Shown here: positions 1-9,732 of the stretch, one piece after another
Layout: each line of letters starts with the position of its first letter
How positions within the stretch are numbered: position 1 is the first letter of the stretch
Assembly: GCA_024643555.1 (NCBI GenBank)
Contig: JAHEMQ010000013.1
Location: 1-55,613, forward strand
From: Crocinitomicaceae bacterium
GTDB lineage: Bacteria > Bacteroidota > Bacteroidia > Flavobacteriales_D > Crocinitomicaceae
Length of the DNA stretch: 55,613 bases
Direction: 5' to 3'
Made by a program: the position numbers and the translations under genes
The notes under the pieces: model-generated
Seen by the model: the letters and a program-made list of their open reading frames with translations, nothing else
Databases searched by the model: none
Told to the model about the DNA's origin: nothing

Positions 1-36
1 AAACTGAAACTTTTCATGAAGTACTTTTGTTCAGGA

Positions 37-606
37 TTAGTTTTTAGAAACTTCTAAATCTGCGATTAATTTCACTTCGTCAGATAAACCAGGGCCAGCT
101 TGACCCACACCGTAATCTGAACGTTTCACCACACCTGTTACTTTTAATCCTGCCACATCATTTCCAGCTCTATTTTTTGCAGAACCTGTATGTGTCGCTG
201 TTAATGTAACTGATTTTGTTACTCCGTGCATGGTGAAATCACCAACTACAGTATAGTTATTTCCTTTTGCTTTTTTCACAGAAGTACTTTTGAACGTCAA
301 TGTTGGGAATTTCTCTACATCAAAGAAATCAGCTGTTTTCAAGTGATTGTCACGCATTTCAAGTCCTGTATTCACTGAATTTGCTTGCGCTGTCATTTCG
401 ATCGTAGCACCTGTAAAATCTTCATTTGGTGTGCTTACTTTCACGTCGAAGCTATTGAATTGACCATTGATATCCGTGATTCCCATGTGTGTAATTGAAA
501 ATCCTAAACGAGAGTGAGCTCCGTCCATTGACCAATTAGCTACTTCTAAGGTTGCGAAAGAAAACAAGGCGAACGCCGCGAATAATGATAAAACTAATTT
601 TTTCAT
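37..606 (-). CDS. YceI family secreted protein
   Basis: A 189-residue protein with an N-terminal signal peptide (MKKLVLSLFAAFALFSFA) followed by a complete YceI lipocalin-like barrel that begins with the family-typical W-x-x-D-x-x-H-S pattern near residue 25 and ends in a leucine/aspartate beta strand. YceI proteins bind long isoprenoid or amide lipids in the periplasm; the ligand here is unknown. I chose the ATG at 606 because the signal peptide starts there; an in-frame extension to 633 only adds a charged stretch ahead of it. Transcribed away from the left edge, as a single gene. A perfect palindrome centred on position 649 lies just upstream and may be its operator. Family assignment is firm, physiological role is not. 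Confidence 0.9.
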   Translation of the reverse strand: MKKLVLSLFAAFALFSFATLEVANWSMDGAHSRLGFSITHMGITDINGQFNSFDVKVSTPNEDFTGATIEMTAQANSVNTGLEMRDNHLKTADFFDVEKFPTLTFKSTSVKKAKGNNYTVVGDFTMHGVTKSVTLTATHTGSAKNRAGNDVAGLKVTGVVKRSDYGVGQAGPGLSDEVKLIADLEVSKN

Positions 607-641
607 ACTTTTTAATTTTTTGATATTAAACAATTATTGTG

Positions 642-656
642 GTGCAAAGTTTGCAC
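642..656. promoter_or_regulatory. Palindrome GTGCAAA-G-TTTGCAC upstream of yceI
   Basis: A perfect 7-1-7 inverted repeat lies 36 bp upstream of the yceI start codon, where a promoter -7 region would be expected; read on the minus strand it contains AAACTTTG, one base from the Bacteroidota -7 consensus TAnnTTTG. It could be an operator overlapping the promoter. A shorter relative with the same CAAAGTTTG core occurs at 30747-30757 before the CarH-like gene. Function is inferred from position and symmetry only. Confidence 0.4.
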
Positions 657-709
657 TTTTAACTGATTCTTTTCTTGACGTAGGTTAACAGATTGAAAAA
701 ATGTGATTT

Positions 710-3700
710 TTATTCACCTTTCGGCATTTGAAGCGCGCTCAGTTTCTCAAATGCATCTTTGATGTGACGAATGGGTTCGATCACCAAGCGCAGTTTATCG
801 TTTTGTTGAACTAAACGGTAACCCGACTGATGTTTCATAATGGCATTCAAGGTATAGGTAAACGCTTCCGTCTCGAAGAAGGAAGATTGCGGATTCGCAA
901 TGAAGTATCCAACTAATTTTTCAGATTTAATGACGAGTCGTTCTAATCCTAACTCTTCTGCCAACCAGCGCAATTCAAAGGAGAACAATAGTTCTTTCAC
1001 CGCTTTCGGAAGTGGTCCAAATCGATCGACTAGTTCCTTGGAGAATTGTTCCAATTCTGCTTTATTTTTCAGGCTATCCAAGGACTGATAAAGGCTCAAC
1101 CGTTCGGCGACATTGTTCACATAGTCATCCGGAATGCGGACTTCCATATCTGTTTCAAAGATGCAATCTTGCACATAAGAGGTCATGAACTGATCGGTGT
1201 GACGGTCATCAAAGAGCTCCTTGAATTCGCTTTCCTTTAATTCCTGCATCGCTTCGTTCAGGATTTTTTGATACATCTCAAACCCAATTTCCGAAATGAA
1301 TCCACTCTGTTCTCCACCGAGCATGTTTCCAGCACCACGGATGTCCAGATCCTTCATAGCGATGTTAAATCCAGATCCTAAGTCGGAGAATTGTACCAAT
1401 GCTTCCAATCGTTTTCGTGCTTCACTGGTCAAGACACTAAATTTTGGGGCAACCAAATAGCAGAACCCTTTTTTATTGGAGCGTCCTACCCTACCGCGCA
1501 ATTGGTGTAAATCGCTTAACCCAAATTGATGTGCATCGTTGATGATAATTGTATTTGCATTCGAAATGTCAATTCCGGATTCAATGATGGTCGTCGCTAG
1601 CAAGACATCGTATTTTCCTTCGATGAAATCCATCATGATTTTTTCAAGCTGCTTTCCGTCCATTTGCCCATGACCTATTCCCACACGAACACCGGGACAA
1701 AGTCTGGTAATCATACCGGAAATTTCACGGATATTCGACAAGCGGTTATTAACGAAGAAGACTTGTCCACCTCGGGAAACTTCATATGCAATGGCATCGC
1801 GCAAGGTTTCTTCTTGAAAGGAAATAATTTCGGTTAGTACCGGTTGCCTATTTGGTGGAGGCGTATTGATGATACTCAAATCCCTAGCGCCCATTAAAGA
1901 AAATTGCAATGTTCTTGGAATCGGCGTTGCCGTCAAGGTAAGCGTGTCAACCGTAGCTCGAATGGTCTTTAATTTATCCTTGACTGAAACCCCAAATTTC
2001 TGTTCCTCATCAATAATCATGAGTCCTAGGTCTTTGAACTTCACGCGATCCGCCACTACCGCATGTGTACCAATGAGGATATCAATTTTTCCTTCAGCTA
2101 ATTTTTTCAAGGTCTCCGTAATCTCCTTGGCAGATTTAAAGCGATTAATATAGTCGACTGTGCAAGGAAAGGCGGAAAGACGTTCTTTAAAGCTCCGATA
2201 ATGTTGAAGGGATAAAATCGTGGTGGGCACCAATACAGCGACCTGTTTGGAATCCGTCACTGCCTTAAACGCGGCACGAATCGCTACTTCCGTTTTACCA
2301 AATCCAACATCGCCACAAACTAGACGATCCATCGGAGTGGATGCTTCCATGTCGCGTTTAATGTCCTGAGTTGCCTTGTTCTGATCGGGTGTATCTTCGA
2401 ACATAAAGGACGCCTCTAGTTCATTTTGCATGTAACTATCCGGCGCGAAAGCGAAGCCGGGCTGACTGCGTCTGGTTGCGTATAATTTGATTAAATCGAA
2501 GGCCAGCTCCTTGATTTTCTTTTTCGTTTTGTTCTTGAGTGTTGACCAAGCCTGCGTTCCAAGCTTGTTCATTTTCGGAATGGAACCGTCCTTTCCTGTA
2601 AACTTCGAAATACGGTGAAGGGAGTGGATACCCACATAAAGCACATCGCCATCTTTGTAGATTAAGCGAATGGCTTCTTGGGGTTTTCCATTTACATCGA
2701 TGGTTTCGAGTCCGGAAAATTGTCCGACACCATGATCAATGTGGGTGACAAAATCTCCTTTTTGAAGGTTGTAAATTTCTTTTAAAGTCAGTGCTTGTTT
2801 CGCTTGCCGAAATCCCTCTTTTAGTCTAAAGCGATGGTATCGTTCAAAAATTTGGTGATCGGTATAACACACGAGTTTCATTTCTGGAGAAATGAATCCT
2901 TCATGCAGAGCAAAATTCATCGCAGTAACTTTCACTTCTGCGCCAATGTCTTCAAAAATCTGATAGAGGCGTTCGATTTGCCTTGGTTGATTCGAGAAAA
3001 TTAAATTTTCAAAACGATTCGATTGTCGGGCCAATAAATCACTTTTCAGCAGCTCAAAGTTTTTGTTGAAGTTCGGTTGTGGGATAAAATCGAACTCGAA
3101 ACTTTTGGTGGAGTTGAAATGGTATACAGGTCCCCATTCGATGATGCGAGCTTTGTCAATGCTGCGCTGCAATTCAACAGAGGAAAGGTAAAGTGAACTC
3201 GGTAATGTATGTCGTACCGTTTCGTTTAGTCCACTATAGATTTCAACTGAACGGTCATATTCCTTTCTGAGGATACTTTCCATCCGTTCAAAAGAGCTCA
3301 TCCAGCAAGTTAATTGTCCGCCGAGAAAGGTAAAAATGTCTTCTTGAGATTCAATGCTTAATTGTCCTTGTATGTTCGGAATGACATTGAAAAATGCGTG
3401 CGTATGAATGGAAAGTTGAGTGGCGGCGTCAAAGGTTCTAATCGACTCCACTTCTTCGCCAAAAAATTCAATTCGAAAGGGAAAATCATTGGCATAGGAA
3501 AAAACATCTACTATACCACCTCGGATGGAAAATTGCCCGGGTTCGTAAACGAAGTCGACACGTTCAAATTGATATTCCAACAATAATTCATTGATGAAAT
3601 CGATGCTATAATTCTTTCCGATTTCGACTTTGAGTGTATTCTTAACCAAGTTCTTTTGTGTCGGTACTTTTTCAAAAAGTGCCTCAGGATACGTGACAAT

Positions 3701-4060
3701 CCATGCATTCGATCCACTGGAAATTCGTTCTAGAACTTCTGCACGGGTCACCACATTGGCGTTGTCGGTCTCCTCCAATTGATACGGTACACGATACGAA
3801 GCCGGAAAAAACAAGACACGTTTATCTTCTGGAAATATTCCTTCTAAGTCATTCAAAAAATAAGCAGCTTCTTCCTTGTCGTTTAAGATGAATAAGTGAT
3901 TTCCGGGTACTTGTTGCGCTACGCAAATGGAAGTCAAGGACTTAGAAGAACCGACCAGGCCTTTCCAATGCACGCGCACGTTCCCCTGACTAAGAGCCGA
4001 AGCTGTTTCATCAATTTGCCGAAGCTTGGCGAAGGAACTCAGGAGGTTGTGTTGATCCAT
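710..4060 (-). CDS. mfd: Transcription-repair coupling factor Mfd
   Basis: A 1116-residue protein of normal length for Mfd, which displaces RNA polymerase stalled at DNA lesions and recruits UvrA. Visible in order: UvrB-like N-terminal modules (to about residue 350), the CarD-like RNA-polymerase interaction domain starting near residue 433 (KGDFVTHIDHGVGQF), the translocase with Walker A GDVGFGKTE near 582 and the DEEQ motif near 683, a helicase C domain with RGRVGRS, and the C-terminal TRCF domain that masks UvrA binding. The ATG at 4060 gives a standard start. It stands alone, divergent from the exbB operon. No frameshift or missing motif seen. Confidence 0.97.
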   Translation of the reverse strand: MDQHNLLSSFAKLRQIDETASALSQGNVRVHWKGLVGSSKSLTSICVAQQVPGNHLFILNDKEEAAYFLNDLEGIFPEDKRVLFFPASYRVPYQLEETDNANVVTRAEVLERISSGSNAWIVTYPEALFEKVPTQKNLVKNTLKVEIGKNYSIDFINELLLEYQFERVDFVYEPGQFSIRGGIVDVFSYANDFPFRIEFFGEEVESIRTFDAATQLSIHTHAFFNVIPNIQGQLSIESQEDIFTFLGGQLTCWMSSFERMESILRKEYDRSVEIYSGLNETVRHTLPSSLYLSSVELQRSIDKARIIEWGPVYHFNSTKSFEFDFIPQPNFNKNFELLKSDLLARQSNRFENLIFSNQPRQIERLYQIFEDIGAEVKVTAMNFALHEGFISPEMKLVCYTDHQIFERYHRFRLKEGFRQAKQALTLKEIYNLQKGDFVTHIDHGVGQFSGLETIDVNGKPQEAIRLIYKDGDVLYVGIHSLHRISKFTGKDGSIPKMNKLGTQAWSTLKNKTKKKIKELAFDLIKLYATRRSQPGFAFAPDSYMQNELEASFMFEDTPDQNKATQDIKRDMEASTPMDRLVCGDVGFGKTEVAIRAAFKAVTDSKQVAVLVPTTILSLQHYRSFKERLSAFPCTVDYINRFKSAKEITETLKKLAEGKIDILIGTHAVVADRVKFKDLGLMIIDEEQKFGVSVKDKLKTIRATVDTLTLTATPIPRTLQFSLMGARDLSIINTPPPNRQPVLTEIISFQEETLRDAIAYEVSRGGQVFFVNNRLSNIREISGMITRLCPGVRVGIGHGQMDGKQLEKIMMDFIEGKYDVLLATTIIESGIDISNANTIIINDAHQFGLSDLHQLRGRVGRSNKKGFCYLVAPKFSVLTSEARKRLEALVQFSDLGSGFNIAMKDLDIRGAGNMLGGEQSGFISEIGFEMYQKILNEAMQELKESEFKELFDDRHTDQFMTSYVQDCIFETDMEVRIPDDYVNNVAERLSLYQSLDSLKNKAELEQFSKELVDRFGPLPKAVKELLFSFELRWLAEELGLERLVIKSEKLVGYFIANPQSSFFETEAFTYTLNAIMKHQSGYRLVQQNDKLRLVIEPIRHIKDAFEKLSALQMPKGE

Positions 4061-4291
4061 GAATAGCGCGAAAATAGTGAATCTTATTCGAACGAAACGA
4101 GGAAATGCAGAGGATATTTGAATTGAAATAAATATTCAAGTAATTTAATGTTGTACCAAAATGAACTTATAGTCGTTGTTCTTGTAATTGGTCAAGTGAA
4201 GTAACAATTTGATGTGAATATCTAATGTCAATGTCAATTTTTAACAGTTAATCATTCTTTACTTTTATCCGACGAAAACTAATAACCAAAT

Positions 4292-5044
4292 ATGAAAAAA
4301 CAATTGAAATATCTATTTGTGATCTCTTCTTTGATCTCGACAGGATTCATGTACGCTCAGGATCAAGCGGCACCGGTTGCCACAACGGCAGCAGAAGAAA
4401 CGGGTAAAATTGTCGAAGAAATATCTGCCTTAGAATTCTTAATGAAAGGTGGATTCTTCTTAATTCCAATCGCTATTCTCTTGTTTTATACTTCGTATGT
4501 GGCAGTAGAGCGTTATTTATACATCAAGCGCATGACCAAGCACAACAAGCATATGTTGGCGGAAATAAAAAATAATTTACAAAACGCGAATATTCAAGGG
4601 GCGATGGATACTTTGTCTCATGACCACACAGCCTTTGGAAATGTAGTACGCGAAGGGGTTCAGTCTATGGGACGTCCTATTCCACAAATAGAATCTAATA
4701 TGGAAAAAGTAGCGAACATTGAGATTGGAAAAATGGAAAAGAACATTGGCCATTTAGGATTGATTGCGGGGATCGCGCCAACCCTTGGTTTCATCGGTAC
4801 CATTTCTGGGGTAATTAAAATTTTCTATAGTATTTCCGTTACCGAAAATGTTTCCATCGGGAATATTTCCGGAGGATTATACGAAAAAATGATTTCTTCT
4901 GGTTCTGGACTTGTCGTTGGAATCATTGCATTTACGGCTTACCATTTGTTAAATGGAATGATTGACAACTATGCGTTGGCTATTCAACGAGTTAACTTAG
5001 AATTCATCAAATTGAATCGACCTAGCGATGGCAATAAAGCGTAA
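4292..5044 (+). CDS. exbB: ExbB/TolQ-type proton channel protein
   Basis: A 250-residue inner-membrane protein of the MotA/TolQ/ExbB family, which forms the pentameric proton channel that energises TonB. Membrane segments are visible near residues 50-70, 150-175 and 192-215, with the GLIAGIAPTLGFIGTISGV signature of the channel helix. Unlike short proteobacterial ExbB it has an N-terminal signal-like helix ending in MYAQ, a form common in Bacteroidota. It overlaps the following exbD start by 17 bp, so translation is coupled. A TolQ or MotA role is possible in principle, but the exbD and tonB-like genes that follow favour a TonB system. Confidence 0.9.
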   Translation: MKKQLKYLFVISSLISTGFMYAQDQAAPVATTAAEETGKIVEEISALEFLMKGGFFLIPIAILLFYTSYVAVERYLYIKRMTKHNKHMLAEIKNNLQNANIQGAMDTLSHDHTAFGNVVREGVQSMGRPIPQIESNMEKVANIEIGKMEKNIGHLGLIAGIAPTLGFIGTISGVIKIFYSISVTENVSIGNISGGLYEKMISSGSGLVVGIIAFTAYHLLNGMIDNYALAIQRVNLEFIKLNRPSDGNKA

Positions 5045-5441
5045 TAGAAGGTTCCATGCGGAGGTAGCTACTTCTGCATTGAGCGACATCATGTTCTTCT
5101 TGTTGTTGTTCTTTTTGATTATTTCAACGCTAGCGAATCCGAACGTCATTAAAGTTCCACTTCCACAGGCGAAGAATAATGAAAAAACGAACAAAGCACA
5201 TGTAGCTTTATCGGTGGAAATCGATCCAGTTACGAATGCAAAAAGATACAGTGTGGACAACAAAGAGGTTCCATACGATCAAATTGGTCCTGTTCTTGTG
5301 GAGGAAACAAAAAAGAAAGGTGACAGTACGGTCGTGTTGCGCATTCCATTTGATTCCAAAGTACAGGAGTTAGTTGACTTATTAGAAATTGGAATGGTGA
5401 ATCAATTAAAAATGATTATCGCCACGAAAGAACACAGTTAA
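5028..5441 (+). CDS. exbD: ExbD/TolR biopolymer transport protein
   Basis: A 137-residue protein with a single N-terminal membrane helix containing the conserved aspartate (ALSDIMFFLLLFFLI), needed for proton passage in the ExbD/TolR family, and a small periplasmic domain. The ATG at 5028 lies inside exbB, 17 bp before its stop; this start preserves the charged cytoplasmic leader before the helix. It works as the stator partner of ExbB in the inner membrane and drives the TonB-like protein encoded next. Only one exbD is present, whereas some Bacteroidota operons carry two. Confidence 0.92.
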   Translation: MAIKRNRRFHAEVATSALSDIMFFLLLFFLIISTLANPNVIKVPLPQAKNNEKTNKAHVALSVEIDPVTNAKRYSVDNKEVPYDQIGPVLVEETKKKGDSTVVLRIPFDSKVQELVDLLEIGMVNQLKMIIATKEHS

Positions 5442-5482
5442 ATCGAAAGTTTTAAAATCCATTCAGCTCTTTAACACGAATT

Positions 5483-6259
5483 ATGGGTGCTTACATTGAC
5501 ATATTTGAACAAGATTATAGGGAATCTCGCAGTGAGGTGAAACGATCCATTGTATATACCTCCATTTCCTTGTTATTGCTATTCATTATATTAATGATTA
5601 CCCATTTCAACATCCTTCCAGCAATTCCGGAAGATGTGCCGCCTTTGAAATCGGATGAGGTGATTGAGTTATTTGAAATGGAGCATGTGGAATTGATCAC
5701 ACAGTCGGGAGGAAGTCGTGGTGGAGGAACTTCTTCTGACGCCCCGATTGATCAACCACAAGATCAAACTGAGCGAGTAGCGACAAGTCACTCGAGCGAC
5801 TTTACGTCAACAAGTGGTCAGTCCAATAATCAAAACACCAATAATTCCACAAATCCAACATCTACTACTGTACGCGGAACGAATTACTTCGGGAGTGGAG
5901 GGAACGGTGGGGAGAACGGTTCTGGAAATGGTCCCTTCGGTGGACCAGGAAGTGGAAACGATGGCGGCGGCATTGGTACTGAAAGGGGAAATGGAAGCGG
6001 GAAAACTAGGATTCGTTTGAACAATGTTGTTTTACCCCAATACAATGTAGACATCGATTGTCGTGTTGGTCTTCGTTTAACGATCAATGCGGATGGTTCT
6101 GTGGTCAATGCCCGCAGTATCAAATCGGTAACCTCGTGTACCGATATATCCATTGTAAATGATGTGATTCGTTTGGTTCGACAGCAAGTACACTACAATA
6201 AAGATTCCGGAGCGCCGATGGTTGAGGTTGATTATACGATTGGGATCAAAGCTAGATAG
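5483..6259 (+). CDS. TonB-like energy transducer
   Basis: A 258-residue protein with a short cytoplasmic N-terminus, one membrane helix (about residues 22-44), a periplasmic linker extremely rich in Gly, Ser, Asn and Thr (about 72-180), and a C-terminal domain (about 185-258) with the TonB/TolA-like pattern of strands in which a VGLRLTINADGSV segment aligns with the TonB_C fold. It probably carries proton-motive energy from ExbBD to outer-membrane transporters. Unlike classical TonB the linker is Gly/Asn-rich rather than Pro-rich. Its first seven residues lie 41 bp after exbD, so the three genes form one operon. TolA is an alternative reading, but no TolB or Pal lies nearby. Confidence 0.8.
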   Translation: MGAYIDIFEQDYRESRSEVKRSIVYTSISLLLLFIILMITHFNILPAIPEDVPPLKSDEVIELFEMEHVELITQSGGSRGGGTSSDAPIDQPQDQTERVATSHSSDFTSTSGQSNNQNTNNSTNPTSTTVRGTNYFGSGGNGGENGSGNGPFGGPGSGNDGGGIGTERGNGSGKTRIRLNNVVLPQYNVDIDCRVGLRLTINADGSVVNARSIKSVTSCTDISIVNDVIRLVRQQVHYNKDSGAPMVEVDYTIGIKAR

Positions 6260-6266
6260 AGCTTTC

Positions 6267-7271
6267 TTAATTGGAAAGCAAACTCATTGCTTTTTCCACC
6301 ATCAATTTAGATCCTACATAATATGGTATGCGTTGGTGTAATTTGCTTGGTTTAATTTCCATGATACGTTTACGGCCTGTAGTTGCTAATCCGCCTGCTT
6401 GTTCCGCAATGAAGGCCAATGGATTACATTCATATAACAAACGTAATCTTCCTTCTGGAGCAGATGGAACAGCTGGATAGATGTAAATCCCTCCTTTAAT
6501 CATATGGCGATGAAAGTCAGCAACGAGTGAACCGATGTAACGTCCGGAATATGGTTTTCCAGTTTGATTTTCATTGCTCTGACAATAGCGTACATATGCT
6601 TTAAGTCCATCTTCGAAATCATTTACATTTCCTTCATTAACTGCGTAAATTCGTCCATTTTCCGGCATTTTCATATTCGGATGGGACAAAAAGAACTCAC
6701 CGATACTTGGGTCTAAGGTAAAACCATTCACACCATTTCCAGTTGTATAAACCAAGATAGTAGACGACCCGTATAGCACATATCCAGCTGCAACTTGCGC
6801 TGTACCAGGCTGTAACATGTCCTCCAAAGTTGCCTTGGTTCCCACAGGTGAAACTCGGCGGTAAATAGAAAAAATAGTTCCTATAGAAACATTCACATCG
6901 ATGTTACTTGAACCATCTAAAGGATCAAACAAAACAACATAGTTTCCATTTCTTGCTTGTTCTGAATCAAAAGCCAAGAAATCATCATTTTCTTCCGAAG
7001 CAATTCCACACACCTCTCCACCATGCGAGAAGGCTCGGATAAAGGCTTCATCAGCCACTACATCCAACTTTTGCTGTTCCTCACCTTGGATATTTTGTCC
7101 CCCTTGGGCACCGAGAATGTGTTCAACAAGTCCTGCCTTACGGACATCATTGCTGACTACTTTTGAAGCCAGTACAATGTCATTTAATAATCTTGAAAGC
7201 TCACCGGTCGCGTAGGGAAAGTGACTTTGATTGGTCACGATAAATTCGTGAAGGGTGATCAATCTCGACAT
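6267..7271 (-). CDS. fbp: Fructose-1,6-bisphosphatase class I
   Basis: A 334-residue cytoplasmic enzyme that removes the 1-phosphate of fructose-1,6-bisphosphate in gluconeogenesis. The class I signature is clear: the metal-binding [12 protein letters not shown] block near residue 115, the EE pair of IASEENDD before it, and the substrate-binding [11 protein letters not shown] and [12 protein letters not shown] segments. Length is normal. It starts 5 bp after the stop of the universal stress protein gene, so both are probably on one message with usp first. It converges with the tonB-like gene, 7 bp between the stops. Confidence 0.97.
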   Translation of the reverse strand: MSRLITLHEFIVTNQSHFPYATGELSRLLNDIVLASKVVSNDVRKAGLVEHILGAQGGQNIQGEEQQKLDVVADEAFIRAFSHGGEVCGIASEENDDFLAFDSEQARNGNYVVLFDPLDGSSNIDVNVSIGTIFSIYRRVSPVGTKATLEDMLQPGTAQVAAGYVLYGSSTILVYTTGNGVNGFTLDPSIGEFFLSHPNMKMPENGRIYAVNEGNVNDFEDGLKAYVRYCQSNENQTGKPYSGRYIGSLVADFHRHMIKGGIYIYPAVPSAPEGRLRLLYECNPLAFIAEQAGGLATTGRKRIMEIKPSKLHQRIPYYVGSKLMVEKAMSLLSN

Positions 7272-7276
7272 GTATA

Positions 7277-8101
7277 TTAGATAGAGAACATATTTCCGTG
7301 TTCGTTTCCAATTTGAATTGGATTCACGATTAATGTTGGAATTAAGGCATCATTCGTAATGATGTATTGCTCATAATTCGATGTTAAAGCTGAAAGGAAA
7401 TTATTGCGATTCAAATTCATGATGGCAATTAAATCTGCATCCACGCTCACTGCATACTTCACTACTTCCTTATCGAATCCACTGCGAGAAACAATGGCAG
7501 ATGTCATTTCAATGTTTCGATCTTTAAAGAATCCTTCCGAAAACGTAATATTGGAAATAACTTGGTGACGCAAATATTCATCACTTTCGTCTGGTGTTAC
7601 GACATGTACTTTAGAATTGAAATACTTCGCCAAATTAGCCACGATGGATAATTTTTGTTTGGTCTCTTTGTGAAGATCCATAGGAACAACAATGGAATCG
7701 TATCCCGTTGGTTTTACTGATTTTTCTTGAACAATAATAAATGGAACTTGGGAGCTAGTAACCACTTTAAGGGCGTGACTACCTGTGATGTGTTGCCAAC
7801 CATGCGCGCCATGTGTGCCCATAAAAATCAACTCTGCAGTGTGTTCTGCTGCAAAAGCACCAATGTCTTCAAAAATACTTCCTATGCGCACATTTGGTAG
7901 CAACGACACACCTTCACTTGTAAAATTTTCAATGACCTTGTTTAGTTGAACTAAGGCATCTTGAATTTGACTTTCTTTGGAGACAACATGGAGAAGTTGT
8001 ACAACTGCGTTTAGTGGTTTTGCGGTTGCAATCGCATGTTGTAGCGCGATATCAGCAACTGTCGTAAAATCATGAGGTACGATAAATGTTTTTTGTTGCA
8101 T
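7277..8101 (-). CDS. Tandem-domain universal stress protein
   Basis: A 274-residue cytoplasmic protein made of two UspA folds: residues about 1-140 ([18 protein letters not shown] start, glycine-rich [14 protein letters not shown] near 95-108) and about 145-262, where the nucleotide-binding glycine motif is no longer evident. Such tandem Usp proteins usually bind ATP with one half. Its gene comes first in a two-gene unit with fbp, which suggests a link to starvation or carbon-switch conditions; that link is inference. Family assignment is secure, biochemical role is not. Confidence 0.88.
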   Translation of the reverse strand: MQQKTFIVPHDFTTVADIALQHAIATAKPLNAVVQLLHVVSKESQIQDALVQLNKVIENFTSEGVSLLPNVRIGSIFEDIGAFAAEHTAELIFMGTHGAHGWQHITGSHALKVVTSSQVPFIIVQEKSVKPTGYDSIVVPMDLHKETKQKLSIVANLAKYFNSKVHVVTPDESDEYLRHQVISNITFSEGFFKDRNIEMTSAIVSRSGFDKEVVKYAVSVDADLIAIMNLNRNNFLSALTSNYEQYIITNDALIPTLIVNPIQIGNEHGNMFSI

Positions 8102-8115
8102 AGTTGTATTTTTTA

Positions 8116-8123
8116 CAAAATTA
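8116..8123 (-). promoter_or_regulatory. Putative -7 box TAATTTTG for usp-fbp
   Basis: On the minus strand TAATTTTG matches the Bacteroidota -7 consensus TAnnTTTG and sits 14 bp before the usp start codon. No TTTG is found at the usual 19-bp distance upstream, so this is a half-match only. Confidence 0.4.
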
Positions 8124-8205
8124 AGACAAAGTGACTAAAGAACGCACTAGTTTTATCTTTATTTTTGTAGGAACGTGATTTAGTTTTCACGACTAAAACC
8201 AGAAT

Positions 8206-9732
8206 ATGCCAATTATTGGGAAACTCATCCAAAAAACAACTGCTTTAAGTTTTAAGCGGAATGCAAAAAAAGGGATTGATTACCGACATCAATTGGAAGC
8301 GTTGCGTGCAACGATTGAACGTGCGAAGAGTACAAAGTTTGGTTTTGTTTATTCTTTCCATGCGATTTTATCAAAAACAGATGTGGTCTCGCAATACCAG
8401 AAAATGGTACCCATCATGGACTACAATGAATTCTATGAAAAATGGCTCAAAGAATCCATTGCCGGGGTAAAAGATCACACTTGGAAAGGTCGGATCAAGT
8501 ATTACGCCTTATCCTCCGGGACAACTGGTTCACCAAGTAAGCGCATTCCAGTGACTACTGAAATGATTCGTTCCTTTCAACGGGTAAGTTTGCGTCAGTT
8601 TTCGATATTACATGAGCTCAATTTACCAGAAGCTTTCTATTCAGCTAGTATTCTGGCTGTTGGTGGTTCGACGAAATTGACTAAAAAGAGTACACATATT
8701 GAGGGGGATTTAAGTGGTATTTTAAAGAAGCATACATCCATTATTGCTGCACCATTTACAAAGCCCTCAAAAAAAATCACGAACCTTAAAAATTGGAAGG
8801 AGAAGCTTCCACTGATGATTGAACAAGCGCCCAATTGGAACATTGGCATCATTGCTGGTATTCCGAGTTGGTGTATTTTGCTGATGGAAGAAATCGTCAA
8901 ACACTATCAACTAAAGAGCATTCACGATATCTGGCCGAATCTACACGTCTATGTTCATGGAGGTATTTACATGGAGCCGTATCGAGAACGCTTGGAAAAA
9001 TTATGTGCGCACAAGGTGGAATTGTTGGATACGTACCTGGCCAGCGAAGGGTATTTTGGCTATCAAACAAGTCCTACGCGCAAGGGAATGAAACTCCTCA
9101 TGAACAATGGCATTTTCTTTGAATTCGTTCCATTTAATTCAGATTACTTCGATGAAAATGGAGAATTAATTGACACCCACAAAGCCTACACCATTAGTGA
9201 AGTAAAAGAGAACGTCGATTACGCGCTTATTATCACAACAAATGCTGGGTTATGGCGCTATCTCATTGGTGACCTTGTTCGTTTTGTTGATTTAGAGGCT
9301 CACGAAATCATCATTTCAGGTCGCATCAAACAATTCTTAAGTCTTTGTGGAGAGCATTTATCTTTGGATAACATTAACCAAGCCTTGATGAAAGTGGCGA
9401 AAGATAAAAACCTCCACTTTTCAGAATACACCTTATTTGCAGATGAAGCGCAGCAAAATCATCAATGGTTCATTGGTTCAGATGAACAAATTGACACAAC
9501 CGACTTTTTGAAGGAGTTGGATCAGGAACTCGCTCATTTGAACGATGATTACGCCTATGTAAGAAAGTACAACTTAGGCCAACCGAACATCACAGTGGTG
9601 CCAACCGAACGATTCTATGGTTTTCTTGAATCCCTTGGAAAATTAGGCGCGCAAAACAAAATGCCTCGGGTTTTGAATAAGCAACAAGCAGAAAAATGGT
9701 TGCATTTTCTTAGTGAAGTCGATTCCCTTTAA
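8206..9732 (+). CDS. GH3-family acyl-acid amido synthetase-like protein
   Basis: A 508-residue protein of the GH3 (auxin-responsive promoter) family, ANL-type enzymes that adenylate a carboxylic acid and usually join it to an amino acid. Visible motifs are the phosphate-binding SSGTTGSPSK at residues 103-112, YLASEGYFGY near 277, and GLWRYLIGDLVRF near 350. Full length, cytoplasmic, no signal peptide. Plant members conjugate hormones; the substrate of bacterial members is unknown, so only the chemistry can be predicted. Monocistronic; its last 23 bp overlap the convergent PorP/SprF gene. A -7-like TATTTTTG lies at 8160-8167. Confidence 0.88.
   Translation: MPIIGKLIQKTTALSFKRNAKKGIDYRHQLEALRATIERAKSTKFGFVYSFHAILSKTDVVSQYQKMVPIMDYNEFYEKWLKESIAGVKDHTWKGRIKYYALSSGTTGSPSKRIPVTTEMIRSFQRVSLRQFSILHELNLPEAFYSASILAVGGSTKLTKKSTHIEGDLSGILKKHTSIIAAPFTKPSKKITNLKNWKEKLPLMIEQAPNWNIGIIAGIPSWCILLMEEIVKHYQLKSIHDIWPNLHVYVHGGIYMEPYRERLEKLCAHKVELLDTYLASEGYFGYQTSPTRKGMKLLMNNGIFFEFVPFNSDYFDENGELIDTHKAYTISEVKENVDYALIITTNAGLWRYLIGDLVRFVDLEAHEIIISGRIKQFLSLCGEHLSLDNINQALMKVAKDKNLHFSEYTLFADEAQQNHQWFIGSDEQIDTTDFLKELDQELAHLNDDYAYVRKYNLGQPNITVVPTERFYGFLESLGKLGAQNKMPRVLNKQQAEKWLHFLSEVDSL

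Noticed and set aside
6261-6279. GCTTTC-TTAATTG-GAAAGC hairpin between the tonB-like gene and fbp as terminator
   Set aside because: Only six pairs, a seven-base loop holding the fbp stop, and no T run on either strand; too weak to call.
8160-8167. TATTTTTG as full promoter for the GH3-like gene
   Set aside because: The -7 form fits but no TTG/TTTG stands 17-23 bp upstream, and such A/T-rich octamers are common here; mentioned only in the gene entry.
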